Shown here: in pieces, positions 9,023 through 17,587 of the stretch
Position numbering within the stretch: the stretch's first letter is position 1
Layout: each line of letters begins with the position of its first letter
Assembly: GCA_002368175.1 (NCBI GenBank)
Contig: AP018172.1
Location: 2,788,001 to 2,852,000, forward strand
Source of the DNA: Calothrix sp. NIES-2098
Lineage (GTDB): Bacteria > Cyanobacteriota > Cyanobacteriia > Cyanobacteriales > Nostocaceae
Length of the DNA stretch: 64,000 bases
Reading direction: 5' to 3'
Notes under the pieces: model-generated
The model's database searches: none
What the model was told of the DNA's origin: nothing
Seen by the model: only the letters and a program-made list of their open reading frames with translations
Program-made: the position numbers and the translations under genes

Positions 9023-9071
9023 GTGCAAAGCTAAAATGTTTCAGTCCCCTTGCGGGGTTTTGTGCAAAGCT
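9023..9071. other. solitary CRISPR-repeat-like hairpin or terminator
   Basis: GTTTCAGTCCCC and TTGCGGGGTTTTGT form a 4-bp CCCC/GGGG stem followed by T-rich sequence. The block is flanked by direct repeats GTGCAAAGCT at 9023-9032 and 9062-9071. The GTTTCAGTCCCC start resembles cyanobacterial CRISPR repeats, but there is one copy, no spacers and no cas genes. It may simply terminate the upstream HD gene. Confidence 0.4.
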
Positions 9072-9119
9072 GATACCTTTGGCAGCGATCGCCTGAATTT
9101 TGTTGCTGGGAATGAATGA

Positions 9120-9317
9120 TTAAGAAGATTTTGAATTATGAAAAACTAGTTTTATTAGCTTCTTTTTCGGACTATTTTCTTTTGGTAACTCCCAAATATC
9201 TCGTATTTGCTGTTGGCTATCGAGTAATAATTGAAGGTGAACTGGTAGTTGAGATTTGTGTCCAAAAAATCCAGGCTCACCATCTAGTATCTCGTTTTCA
9301 ACTTTTCCATTAAACAT
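9120..9317 (-). CDS. hypothetical small protein downstream of the cupin gene
   Basis: A 65-residue frame with no recognised family. AAGGAG lies about 9 bases upstream of this ATG. An earlier in-frame ATG at 9335 precedes the ribosome-binding site and is less likely. It follows the cupin gene by about 44 bases on the same strand, so it may be cotranscribed. A competing plus-strand frame covers the same region. Weakly supported. Confidence 0.3.
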   Translation of the reverse strand: MFNGKVENEILDGEPGFFGHKSQLPVHLQLLLDSQQQIRDIWELPKENSPKKKLIKLVFHNSKSS

Positions 9318-9361
9318 AAGCTTCGACTCCTTCAAAGGCTAATGTTGGGGTCTATTTTTTG

Positions 9362-10009
9362 TCAATCTCCATAAGGTGCATTGGAATATCCAGAGCGAAA
9401 AGACCGAACACTTTTTTGTTCTGGATAATACTGATTTCTCAAAATGCTACCAGTGTCATTCCCCATCACATGAATTGAGATAGATGGAGTAAATACTGTA
9501 GTAGCTTTCACTGAATGAATATCTCCGTGAGGAGGTAATAAACGATAAATATCACCAGTTTTTACTTGATAATTACCAAGAATTTCTAACTGAGCAAATC
9601 CTTCTAATTCGCCGTTATCTAAGCGACGGTAGACTGTTTCTTCTTGTTTGCCTTGATATAATCCAACCAATCCCCAAGATAAATGGTCGTGAATAGGAGT
9701 GATGGAATTAGGAGGAATTACTAAACTAAAAATAGTTAAAGAACGCTCTTGAGAGCGATACAGCAACCATTGTCCAATACCACCACCGAAACTACTACTA
9801 TAATTGGGTTGAGCAAAATGCTGTGGTAGCCATTGCCGTTTTTTTAAAAATGCAGCAAAATAAGGTTCTAAAATATTGAGAGTTTGTGCGCGATCGCCTG
9901 TTGTACTAGCAATAATTTCTTTAGCAGTAGCCACAAACTTAGATAGTTCCGGACTATCAACAAACCATTGATCTGCTTCTAGAGGTTTGAGAGTAGTTGT
10001 ATAAGCCAT
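9362..10009 (-). CDS. cysteine dioxygenase-like cupin protein
   Basis: The 215-residue protein has the cysteine dioxygenase-type cupin iron site: H107-D-H109 in TPIHDHLSWG and H165 in GDIHSV, three histidines rather than the 3-His/1-Glu of other cupins. Enzymes of this family oxidise cysteine or related thiols such as 3-mercaptopropionate to sulfinates with O2. The substrate cannot be told from sequence. There is no signal peptide. It diverges from the nitroreductase/ssuA-remnant region and may share the palindromic element at 10359. This fits a sulfur-metabolism neighbourhood. Confidence 0.8.
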   Translation of the reverse strand: MAYTTTLKPLEADQWFVDSPELSKFVATAKEIIASTTGDRAQTLNILEPYFAAFLKKRQWLPQHFAQPNYSSSFGGGIGQWLLYRSQERSLTIFSLVIPPNSITPIHDHLSWGLVGLYQGKQEETVYRRLDNGELEGFAQLEILGNYQVKTGDIYRLLPPHGDIHSVKATTVFTPSISIHVMGNDTGSILRNQYYPEQKSVRSFRSGYSNAPYGD

Positions 10010-10358
10010 AGAATTTTATTTGTATCGTTTGCGGGCTAATTACTCATCTGAATTCATAACCTACTGTTCGATCTAGAACTTGACGCAGAGCTTTAACCTT
10101 GGTGATAGCGGGTAAAATTATCGAGGAGCAAATTAACATCCAAATCAGGGTTTTGTTGATGAGTAAAAAAGCAAGTGCGATCGCCTAAGCTTAGAAAATT
10201 CTATCTCCGACATTCTCGCACTCGCTTTTACTGCCATAAAGTAGGTATCCATCCCCACCTAACACATTGCAACCAGCAAGCAAGGCCTTGATTTGCAATG
10301 ATAACTGACTATATACGATCGGCTTCACCCACCGAAGGCGATCGCATTTAATAATTTA

Positions 10359-10394
10359 CTACTGTTTGTTGGTCAATTTACCGTAGTTTGTTAC
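10359..10394. promoter_or_regulatory. sulfur-region dyad element, copy A
   Basis: It reads TACTGTTT, nine bases, then TTTACCGTAGTTT, in the same 8-9-13 layout as five other copies in the window. The conserved core is an inverted repeat, TACnGTAA and TTTACCGTA. It lies about 350 bp upstream of the cupin gene (minus) and upstream of the ssuA remnant and nitroreductase (plus). The left arm is the most diverged of the six. Confidence 0.6.
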
Positions 10395-10738
10395 ATAAAA
10401 AAGCTTTGCACACTTTTCTCCTAAAATCAAGGGCTGTCTTAATAAAAGTTAAAAATTATCAAACAGGGTTGTAATTACTAACAAGAACTTACAGGTCAGC
10501 AAATAGTTGTATATCAATACAGCTATTTTTAGTAACTTCTCTTTCTTCAATCTAAAAATCTGCAAAATATAAACTTAATCTTAATGTTTTTGTATCCATC
10601 AATACATATTTGCTCAAGCTTTTATTGGATGCTACTATTTTGTAAAATATAAATTGCTTTAAATCGACCGACTTATAGTAGATTAATAGTAAATCACAAC
10701 TCAAGTAACTTCTTACGATTTATAAAATAATTAGCATC

Positions 10739-10882
10739 ACACCGATCGCTGAAGAATTAATGACTCTCCAGTAAGAAGTTGCTCATAAATTCTCCGAACT
10801 AAAATTGATTCACAAACAAATTAATGTTAAAGAAGCTATTCTGCCACCTGAGCAATATGCAGCTTCGTCACTCAAAAGCTAA
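10739..10882 (+). pseudogene. 3' remnant of an ssuA-like sulfonate-binding protein gene
   Basis: The frame read back from TAA at 10880 gives HKQINVKEAILPPEQYAA. It aligns without gaps to the C-terminus of the intact SsuA at 51016-52101 (PKQVNIKEAVLTPEQYAA). The match continues upstream as ELMTLQ-stop-EVAHKF against ELIAEQQRIADYF, with one in-frame TAA (10772) where the intact gene has CAA. The 5' three quarters of the gene are absent. It stops 12 bases before the nitroreductase start, so that gene probably once followed an ssuA. Confidence 0.8.
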
Positions 10883-10894
10883 TAATTCGTAATT

Positions 10895-11716
10895 ATGACC
10901 AATCCAACTGAGTTATTCCATCGTCGTTATGGTGTAGATGCATTTAATGCAGATATTCCTTGGAATGAGACAATATCTAATTTGCTGTCTCACCGTTCGA
11001 TTCGTGCTTACCTGAACGATCCCCTCCCAGCAAACACCTTAGAAACATTGATAGCAGCGGCACAATCTGCATCAACTTCCTCAAATCTCCAGACGTGGAG
11101 TGTAGTTGCTGTCCAAGATCCCCAACGTAAGGAGAAGTTATCGCAGTTAGCGAATAATCAAGCACATATTCGCCAATGTCCTTTATTTTTGGTGTGGTTA
11201 GCAGATTTGGCAAGATTGGCATACATCGCCGAAAGTCAAGGATTACCTCATGAAGGCTTAAATTATCTGGAAATGTTTTTGGTAGCGGCTATAGATGCAG
11301 CATTAGCCGCACAAAATGCGGTTGTCGCCGCGGAATCTCTAGGTTTGGGAACAGTTTATATTGGCGCGTTGCGCAATCGTCCAGAAGCAGTGGCTGAGGT
11401 TTTAAACTTACCGCCTCATGTTGTTGCTGTATTTGGGTTATGTGTTGGCTATGCAGATTCATCTGTAAATGTGGAAATTAAACCGCGTTTACCCCAAGTA
11501 GCGGTATTGCATCAAGAGACTTATCAATTAGAGAAACAAGATGAAGCGATCGCAGATTACAACCAAATCATGAAAGCATTCTATAATTCCCAACAGATGA
11601 ATGTTCCTGGGGATTGGTCAGAACACTCAGCTAAACGGATAGCGTTTATTGAATCTTTATCAGGACGCGATAAGTTGCGGGAAGTTTTGAATAATTTGGG
11701 GTTTGAGTTGCGATGA
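10895..11716 (+). CDS. nitroreductase-family NAD(P)H/FMN oxidoreductase (NfsA/FRP-like)
   Basis: The 273-residue protein starts its flavin fold with LLSHRSIRAYLNDPLP (the FMN-phosphate RS-R motif) and continues with SASTSSNLQTWSVVAV, AQNAVVAAESLGLGTVYIGALRN and VFGLCVGYA. This pattern and length fit NfsA/FRP, which reduce flavins, quinones or nitro compounds with NADPH. Because it sits behind a decayed ssuA and the dyad element, a role as flavin reductase for the flavin monooxygenase at 36.8 kb is an attractive inference. The 3' end is followed by a perfect hairpin. Confidence 0.88.
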   Translation: MTNPTELFHRRYGVDAFNADIPWNETISNLLSHRSIRAYLNDPLPANTLETLIAAAQSASTSSNLQTWSVVAVQDPQRKEKLSQLANNQAHIRQCPLFLVWLADLARLAYIAESQGLPHEGLNYLEMFLVAAIDAALAAQNAVVAAESLGLGTVYIGALRNRPEAVAEVLNLPPHVVAVFGLCVGYADSSVNVEIKPRLPQVAVLHQETYQLEKQDEAIADYNQIMKAFYNSQQMNVPGDWSEHSAKRIAFIESLSGRDKLREVLNNLGFELR

Positions 11717-11721
11717 ACAAA

Positions 11722-11756
11722 TGCTGGGTACTGAACCAGAGAATCAGTACCCAGCA
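11722..11756 (+). terminator. strong hairpin after the nitroreductase gene
   Basis: TGCTGGGTACTGA pairs perfectly over 13 bp with TCAGTACCCAGCA across a 9-base loop, starting 6 bases after the stop codon. There is no strong T tract, so it may stabilise the mRNA end rather than act as a simple intrinsic terminator. Confidence 0.6.
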
Positions 11757-11840
11757 CCCAATCTCTATTAATTAGAGGAGGACACTTGCGGAATGCGGGT
11801 TTCCCACGCCAATTGCTACAGCGCAGAGAGTGTTTGAGAT

Positions 11841-12596
11841 TTAGACTGTTTGCAGTTGCAGGGTTTTTTGGAATAGTTCTAAAACCTTTTGCCAAGCGTC
11901 GGCGGCGGCTTCGGGATTGTAGCTGGCGCGATGGTTGCAGAAAAAGCCATGCTCTGCACCTTCATAGCGGAAGATTTTATGAGGAATTTGATGTTTCTTG
12001 AGTTCGGCTTCAATTTGTTCTGTGTGTTCTAGAGGGATTCCTCGATCTTCAGTACCAAAGAAGGCGTAAATGGGGCCTTTAATCTCTGAAGTATGAGTGA
12101 TAGTAGGTTCACCACCACCAGGTATAGAGTTGGTAATTCCGCCACCGTAGAAGGAAGCTGTAACTTTAATATCTGGCAGAGTAGCTGCTAAGTACACAAC
12201 ATGACCACCAAAGCAGAAACCAATAGATCCAATTGCATCTTTTTGGACATTTGGCAGAGTTCTCAAGTAAGTAATTGCAGCTTGAATATCACTCAAGATT
12301 TCTTCTGCTGTGGTTTGTTCTTTATAGCCTCTACCACGTTGGATATCTTCTGGGGTATATTGAGCCTCGAAACCAGGAGCAGTGCGTTGATAAAGTGCGG
12401 GAGCGATCGCTACATATCCTTCTTGAGCCAACTTCTCTGCAACTTCCCGAATATGAATATTTACTCCAAAGATTTCCTGAATCACGATCGCGGCGGGGAA
12501 TTTTCCCTCTTTTGCAGGTTCAGCTAGGTAAGCATCAATTTGCAAATCGCCGTTTGGGACTTTAACTTGAGTTGTGCGAATTCCTGTGCTTGTCAT
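11841..12596 (-). CDS. dienelactone hydrolase family protein
   Basis: A 251-residue alpha/beta hydrolase. The nucleophile motif is GFCFGG with C128, the acid is D184 in GTEDRG, the base is H216 in EGAEHGF, and E41 follows VIQE. This is the Cys-Asp-His arrangement of dienelactone hydrolases. In cyanobacteria these are general hydrolases of unknown natural substrate. There is no signal peptide. The dyad element copy B lies 53 bp upstream of its start, linking it to the sulfur-region genes. Confidence 0.9.
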   Translation of the reverse strand: MTSTGIRTTQVKVPNGDLQIDAYLAEPAKEGKFPAAIVIQEIFGVNIHIREVAEKLAQEGYVAIAPALYQRTAPGFEAQYTPEDIQRGRGYKEQTTAEEILSDIQAAITYLRTLPNVQKDAIGSIGFCFGGHVVYLAATLPDIKVTASFYGGGITNSIPGGGEPTITHTSEIKGPIYAFFGTEDRGIPLEHTEQIEAELKKHQIPHKIFRYEGAEHGFFCNHRASYNPEAAADAWQKVLELFQKTLQLQTV

Positions 12597-12648
12597 TTGA
12601 GAATTTAGCCTACAATCTCGTTGAAGGTGGATTGCTATTATACTAATA

Positions 12649-12684
12649 CTGCTGTAAATCTATCGATTTACCGTATTTTATAAC
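12649..12684. promoter_or_regulatory. sulfur-region dyad element, copy B
   Basis: TGCTGTAA, nine bases ending TCGA, then TTTACCGTATTTT. It has the same spacing as the other copies and lies 53 bp upstream of the dienelactone hydrolase start on the minus strand. Confidence 0.65.
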
Positions 12685-12827
12685 AGCATCATTTCACAAC
12701 CCCATCAGAAAGGCAAGTACTTTAACCAAAATCCCAAGCAGTCAAGTAATTAAAACTGCTACGCTCTGAACTACGGACAGTTTGACAGCAGTAAATGTCT
12801 TCCTCTGCCTAAGGCAAAAATTATCTC

Positions 12828-13355
12828 TCAATCATCATCCGAGGTATCGATGAAATCCTCACTACTTCCTTCTTTGCCTTGTCCCATTAGAAGCTCAAAT
12901 AAATGATTCAGCCGTTTTACCCCACTGAGAATAATTAAAGTCAGTAATCCCCCAATTAAACCCATTTGCCACAAACCACAGCCGATTGCTGCTCCTAACC
13001 CAGCCGCAGTCCATACACAGGCGGCTGTCGTTAATCCCCGCACTTTTGGCCTCTCAGACTTTCTGGGAGACTCTTGTAAAATCAATCCGGCTCCGAGAAA
13101 TCCCACCCCAGTAGCTACACCCTGAATTGTCCGGCTCAAGGCGTTGGTAGCTGCATAAGGACTATCACCCTCAGCCTGCAAAGGAATCATCACAAATAAT
13201 GCTGCTCCCATACTTACCAACATGAATGTTCTCATTCCTGCTGGTCTACCCCCCTGCTGACGATTGAATCCAATCATGCAACCAACCACAAGGGCTAGAA
13301 CTAATCTGAATGCTATGTGCGGCCAATCGTCGGGGGTAAGAAGCATATCTCCCAT
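12828..13355 (-). CDS. MgtC/SapB family membrane protein
   Basis: A 175-residue protein with about four to five hydrophobic helices. It carries the family signature: LVLALVVGCMIGFNRQ near the N-terminus, then GRPAGMRTFMLVSMGAALF, GVGFLGAGLIL and GLTTAACVWTAAGLGAAIG. MgtC-type proteins are inner-membrane proteins linked to growth in low Mg2+, mostly by affecting ATP synthase or phosphate balance. A second possible start lies 3 codons in. The tail is acidic. Dyad copy C is about 140 bp upstream. Confidence 0.9.
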   Translation of the reverse strand: MGDMLLTPDDWPHIAFRLVLALVVGCMIGFNRQQGGRPAGMRTFMLVSMGAALFVMIPLQAEGDSPYAATNALSRTIQGVATGVGFLGAGLILQESPRKSERPKVRGLTTAACVWTAAGLGAAIGCGLWQMGLIGGLLTLIILSGVKRLNHLFELLMGQGKEGSSEDFIDTSDDD

Positions 13356-13723
13356 TATTAGATTCCTTCTTTGAGATATAAAAATTTATCAGTAAAAATT
13401 TAACTACTGTAAGTCAATAGGTTTAATTGATATTAACGCAAGTTTAACAAAAGATTAAAAATAAGTAAATTAATATACATAGATCTGCTATAAAAAATAC
13501 GCTAAATTTATCGACTTAACGTATTTAAAGCTACAATTCATCAACTTAAGAAGATGTTTGAAAAGTTCCAATTTGAGTAAAAAAGCTCTCAGGCATAAGC
13601 TGTATAAACATCAGAACAGCAGCATTGAGAGCGAGAGCTAACTAATACCAATTTGAAAATCGGCGTTAATTCTCCCAAACTGGACTAAAATTTACATAGC
13701 TAAATAGTAGTTAATCTATTGTA
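13356..13723. other. divergent intergenic region with dyad element C
   Basis: This 368-bp AT-rich spacer separates the mgtC-like gene (minus) from the peroxiredoxin-like gene (plus). Apart from the dyad at 13498 I see no coding potential or strong hairpin. Confidence 0.6.
13498..13531. promoter_or_regulatory. sulfur-region dyad element, copy C
   Basis: TACGCTAA, nine bases ending TCGA, then CTTAACGTATTTA. The arms TACGCTAA and TTAACGTA form an inverted repeat with one mismatch. It lies between the divergent mgtC-like and peroxiredoxin-like genes, so it could serve either. Confidence 0.6.
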
Positions 13724-14521
13724 ATGAATCCCTACACTATCCTAAGTCAGAGCGAACTTCAGCGTGTTAGTGATGGTATGACCCGACCTCTGCTAGAAAA
13801 TTGCGAGACAGCCTCACACATTCTTGTTTTAGTCTGGCCACAACTTGGGGATTTTGATAGTTTGGAATATGCGTGGTGGTTACAGCGCGAAGCTAAAAAA
13901 TTCCCTCCTGAAAAACTCGCTATTCGTGCAGTGGGAATTGGCGATCGCACTTCTGGAACAAGATTCTGTCAATATACAGGATTTCCACCCCAAAATTTAT
14001 TTATTGAACCGAATGCAGAACTACATCAGCAACTCCAACTTTATTCAGGGCTGAATCTTTCTGTACCTGGAATTTCTGTTTCTGTGAAAGCTTGGCTAAA
14101 TCTATTGTTAATGTGTGCAGGGTTTGGAAGTCCGGGAACGCTAAGAGAAGTTTTTCGGGGATACAAAGGAGATCGTCAAACACCTCAACTAATTGAAGAT
14201 GATGAAATTATTCAAGGTACTCCTCTACCTACTTTTAAAGGCTCGTTTTTCAAATTAGCTGGCGGTAGTGGGTTTCAACGTCCCTTTGAATTAGCTACTC
14301 TCCGGCTACGGAATATGGTGGAAGTTCTGAGTAATTGGCAGACTTATGTACCTAATTCTGCCTACTTAACTCAGCGTGGTGGAACTTTTCTGTTTGATAG
14401 CAAAGGCCAGTTACTTTACTCACATCGAGATCCGGGAATTCTGGGCTTTGCTGCTAATATGAGTCAGCCCCTGTCATTTTTATCCTCAATCGAAACAGAT
14501 AGCTTTACCTCCAATTACTGA
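13724..14521 (+). CDS. peroxiredoxin-like (AhpC/TSA, PRXL2-type) protein
   Basis: A 265-residue protein resembling the peroxiredoxin-like AhpC/TSA group: ILVLVWPQLGDFDSLEYAWWL, VGIGDRTSGTRFCQYTGFP, LFIEPNAELHQQL, and a C-terminal TQRGGTFLFDSKGQLLYSHRD typical of thioredoxin-fold antioxidants. The classical PxxxTxxC active site is not present, so peroxidase activity is uncertain. Dyad element C is about 190 bp upstream. Possible role in redox handling. Confidence 0.75.
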   Translation: MNPYTILSQSELQRVSDGMTRPLLENCETASHILVLVWPQLGDFDSLEYAWWLQREAKKFPPEKLAIRAVGIGDRTSGTRFCQYTGFPPQNLFIEPNAELHQQLQLYSGLNLSVPGISVSVKAWLNLLLMCAGFGSPGTLREVFRGYKGDRQTPQLIEDDEIIQGTPLPTFKGSFFKLAGGSGFQRPFELATLRLRNMVEVLSNWQTYVPNSAYLTQRGGTFLFDSKGQLLYSHRDPGILGFAANMSQPLSFLSSIETDSFTSNY

Positions 14522-14984
14522 TTCCTATAGTACCGCAGGTAGCAAGAAAGGCGATCGCATCACTTTGCATAGCCAGCTGGTAGTGGATGTTAGTAATCCT
14601 AAAGCCTGCAACTGAACTTTCCATCCAGCTGTTATACCAAATCAAATAACATTTGTGACACATCAATAATATTCTAGAGGGCACGGCAGTGCCGTGACCC
14701 TACAATCTGTCGCATTCTTTTTTTTAATTGGTATTACCTAGTAGGACTGAAATTTGTTTAAGTTCCACTAAAAATAGGAGAAAAAAAAGCTTTATAACTG
14801 TCAATCAACCTACATCAAGCACAAATTTTGAAGAATTAGTGCAAGTAGGTTCAAAAATCAAATCGGATTGCGATAGACATTAATTACTCAATTAAAGAGT
14901 AAAAAATTTGGCGTTGCTGAATGAATGTATGAATTAGCCGTATGCATTTGAAATTGTATACTCTGATTCAGCAACACCGAAAAT
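14522..14984. other. repeat-rich spacer
   Basis: This 463-bp gap contains two MITE-like inverted-repeat elements (14631-14737 and 14903-14988). I see no plausible gene between them. Confidence 0.6.
14631..14737. mobile_element. MITE-like palindromic element
   Basis: The ends GTTATACCAAATCAAA and TTTTAATTGGTATTAC are imperfect terminal inverted repeats (13 of 16). The centre holds a GC-rich palindrome, GGGCACGGCA / GTGCCGTGACCC, a module that recurs at 48800. It has no coding capacity. Confidence 0.55.
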
Positions 14985-14988
14985 TTAA
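14903..14988. mobile_element. MITE-like element with GTTGCTGAAT termini
   Basis: GTTGCTGAAT (14913-14922) and ATTCAGCAAC (14966-14975) are perfect inverted repeats, and the match extends outward through AAATTT. It resembles the non-autonomous insertion remnants common in cyanobacteria. It abuts the 3' end of the next minus-strand gene, whose last codons may lie in it. Confidence 0.5.
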
Positions 14989-15263
14989 TTGAGTGTATCT
15001 CCTATCTCCTGAGTAATTTTGATTTGCTCTTGACTACACTTCATCAATTCATAGAGATCGTAGGCATATAATTCTTCATGATTTGGCTCACTACTTAAGC
15101 TTGTTGCTACTATTGGATCGCCATAACCATTGGTTTTCCCAATGAGTAAAAGCTTTTGACCTGCGTACTCTCCAATTAACTTGAAATCACTTTCAGGAAA
15201 AAAACTTACATCAGTTAAAAAACTCCGGTTTTGAACGGGCATTTCTACTCCTACTGACTTCAA
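14985..15263 (-). CDS. hypothetical protein
   Basis: A 92-residue acidic soluble protein with no recognised family or motif. It opens MKSVGVEMPVQNRSFL and contains a beta-type stretch KLLLIGKTNGYGDPIVA. The 3' end touches a MITE-like repeat, so the original C-terminus may have been altered. It lies downstream of another small hypothetical gene on the same strand. Confidence 0.5.
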   Translation of the reverse strand: MKSVGVEMPVQNRSFLTDVSFFPESDFKLIGEYAGQKLLLIGKTNGYGDPIVATSLSSEPNHEELYAYDLYELMKCSQEQIKITQEIGDTLN

Positions 15264-15321
15264 GACGTCTTACCATTCAAGTTTTTGTTATAGATGAAAT
15301 GAAACACCACCTATCAAAAAC

Positions 15322-15519
15322 TTATGAATTTTTTACTTTTATCCAACTGGAGTACAAATCTTCAATAAATCTGCTGTAACTACCATCTTCCTGAGATTTT
15401 TTCAGCATTACTTTCAAAGTAGTAAGATAAGCACCATTTATGAGTTGATGTCCGTAACCACAAACTTGACCAATTTGCCCTGTTGTTTGATGCAAGGCAT
15501 TATCTCCAATCTGTAACAT
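15322..15519 (-). CDS. small hypothetical protein
   Basis: A 65-residue protein, unrecognised. The opening IGDNALHQTTGQIGQVCGYGHQ looks like a short SH3-like beta barrel (compare small cyanobacterial proteins that start with a GD.A....G..G pattern), followed by a helix with FIEDLYSSWIKV. It sits between the glycosyltransferase gene and another small gene on the same strand, with spacers of 58 and 83 bp. Confidence 0.5.
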   Translation of the reverse strand: MLQIGDNALHQTTGQIGQVCGYGHQLINGAYLTTLKVMLKKSQEDGSYSRFIEDLYSSWIKVKNS

Positions 15520-15602
15520 GGCTGTAATTCCTGAATTATCTGGTTAAGTGTTGAATACTTGACTATTTGTGAATGCAACAATTTAGTCTTAAGCAATCAA
15601 AG

Positions 15603-16880
15603 TTATGCTGCAATTTGAGATTTTATTGAAGATTTAGCTGATGTTTGAGTCAGCAAATGAGTGTACAACCGATTTAATCCAGAGGCGACACTATTCCAGC
15701 TAAAGGCAACTTCAACCCTTTTTCGACCAGCTTCACCTAATCTGTCTCGCCAAGCCGGGTTTGTCAGAATCCGGTCTATCGCAGAGGCAAAACTAGATTC
15801 ATGTTCGGGTGGCGCTAATAGCCCTGTAACTTCTGGTATGACTGTGAACTTTAATCCACCAACATTACTGGCTACTACTGGAGTTCTACTCGCCATTGCC
15901 TCAATTGCTACTAAACCGAAGGGTTCATAATGGCTGGGTACTACGCAAACATCAGCAGCAGCATAATAGTAAGGCAGAATAGTTTCATCTAGGCGACCAG
16001 GAAAGGTTGTGCAATCTTTTAGCCCCAGTTGAGCTACGATGTTCGCAATGCGATCGCGTTCGATGCCATCACTTTGACCAGGACGGCTACCACCACCAAT
16101 TACTAATTGCAGGTTAGCTTTACCCCTTAAACTTGATTCTGCAATTGCTCTGACTAAAGTTTCAATTCCTTTACGCCGATCGAAACGACCAACATAAAGA
16201 ACCATCTTGACATCAGGAGCAATTCCTAAATGTTGACGTGCAACAGACCGTTGAATTCCTCCAAATTGATCGATATCCGTTCCACAAGGAATGATTTCAA
16301 TCCGTCCGTTTCTAGAAACAAGTAGCTGCATATGTTTCTTCTCTTGAGGACTGGTAGCAACTACGCAATCTACTGTTTCTAAACAAGCTTGTTCTACAGC
16401 TAATCTTTGAGTAGCAATCAGAGGCACATTTCTAATACTTCTATATTTTACTGCTCCTAAAGAATGGTATGTATGCACCTGGATCAATGGTTGCTGCTTT
16501 TTCAATTCCATACCTACCCACGAAGACAACCAATAGTTGGTATGAATTAGAGAGTAGTTGTATCCTTGGCGCTGCTGAAATTGTTGAAACTGGTCAATAA
16601 ATTCAGGTAAATACTCAAACAAATCGTCTCGCCCAATAAACTGGGCTGGCCCAGTTTTTAACCTAATAGTCCGACAGTTGCTGCTATGTTGCACGATTCC
16701 TGCTTGTTCAGGATCGCTACGACGTGCGAACATATCTACTTGCCAGCCAAGCTTTGCTAGGGCAAGACCTACTTGACGCACATATACGTTTTGTCCACCA
16801 GCTTCTTCTTGACCAATTTCAGCAGCAGGGTCGCCATCAACAGATATTAAGGCGATACGACGGTCTTTATTTGTGAACAT
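15603..16880 (-). CDS. GT4 glycosyltransferase, sucrose-phosphate-synthase-like
   Basis: A 425-residue GT-B enzyme. The N-terminal EEAGGQNVYVRQVGLALAKL loop is characteristic of sucrose-phosphate and sucrose synthases. The C-terminal half has LYVGRFDRRKGIETLVRA and HYEPFGLVAIEAMASRTPVV (the E-x7-E nucleotide-sugar motif). The size matches the single-domain SPS of filamentous cyanobacteria without a fused phosphatase. The expected reaction is UDP/ADP-glucose plus fructose-6-phosphate to sucrose-6-phosphate. Another GT4 specificity cannot be excluded. It stands alone behind a 700-bp spacer. Confidence 0.8.
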   Translation of the reverse strand: MFTNKDRRIALISVDGDPAAEIGQEEAGGQNVYVRQVGLALAKLGWQVDMFARRSDPEQAGIVQHSSNCRTIRLKTGPAQFIGRDDLFEYLPEFIDQFQQFQQRQGYNYSLIHTNYWLSSWVGMELKKQQPLIQVHTYHSLGAVKYRSIRNVPLIATQRLAVEQACLETVDCVVATSPQEKKHMQLLVSRNGRIEIIPCGTDIDQFGGIQRSVARQHLGIAPDVKMVLYVGRFDRRKGIETLVRAIAESSLRGKANLQLVIGGGSRPGQSDGIERDRIANIVAQLGLKDCTTFPGRLDETILPYYYAAADVCVVPSHYEPFGLVAIEAMASRTPVVASNVGGLKFTVIPEVTGLLAPPEHESSFASAIDRILTNPAWRDRLGEAGRKRVEVAFSWNSVASGLNRLYTHLLTQTSAKSSIKSQIAA

Positions 16881-17587
16881 AGTAAACTTTTACCTCAAGG
16901 CAACTAGTCTGCCTCAGATGCCAGAAACATAGGTTATATTTTCCTTGCCTCAGGATCGAGGGCAGGTACAACGAAGCGCAAAGTTACCAGCCAAGGATAC
17001 TGACGAGACAAAGCATTGATTTTAATTATGCTGCTCGTTCAATCTCCTCTCAATGCCGACGAAGTTAGCTGACGGGCTAGAACTGAGAGATGTTCTTCTC
17101 TAGATAATTCTGGCTTTGTGTTTGAAGTTTATGCTTCACACTTTAGCTTTGAACTGTCTCAGAGATACGCCCCAAACTTGGTTCCTCCGTTCCTTGTTTA
17201 CTTCCATAAATAAATGTCTATGGAAAAAACAATGGATTAGGCAGACTGATTTAATTTTTAGCAATTTTAACTTTCATCTGTTAGCAATGTCAAGTTAATG
17301 ACCAGAGAAATTATGATAAGTGCCGCATTTATTTGTTTATGACTTATCTTTATCAATCCTAATAATAGGTTAGCTGACACAACAGTAACACTACCATTAG
17401 ATATATAAAAAATCTTCCGCATAGTTCTAATTTCAGTTAGCAACAAGATAGCTATCTCACAGAAGACGAACGCTAGCAAATCAAATTAGGGTCTTTAATA
17501 CAGAGGGTTAACCTTAATTATTGATTACATTTAATACTGTTGATAATATCTATGCACTAGGGATGTGTAGATCGCCCAAACCCAGCA
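16881..17587. other. long non-coding spacer upstream of the glycosyltransferase
   Basis: A 707-bp region with two short opposing frames (17116-17298 and 17267-17479) that lack convincing ribosome-binding sites and look like noise. The glycosyltransferase promoter must lie here. I see no clear operator or RNA. Confidence 0.5.

Larger units (their letters stand above)
10010..10894. other. gene-poor spacer with a palindrome and an ssuA remnant
   Basis: The spacer between the divergent cupin and nitroreductase genes holds a copy of the shared 30-bp dyad (10359) and the 3' end of a decayed sulfonate-binding-protein gene (10739-10882). Between 10020 and 10200 the minus strand has short open fragments that I could not assign. 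The rest is AT-rich with no clear coding signal. Confidence 0.6.

Noticed and set aside
9116..9313. Plus-strand frame opposite the small ORF downstream of the cupin
   Set aside because: Hydrophobic composition without a ribosome-binding site. The minus-strand frame has an AAGGAG and was preferred, although weakly.
12201..12565. Plus-strand frames opposite the dienelactone hydrolase gene
   Set aside because: They are antisense to a gene with a complete catalytic triad and share no features with known proteins.
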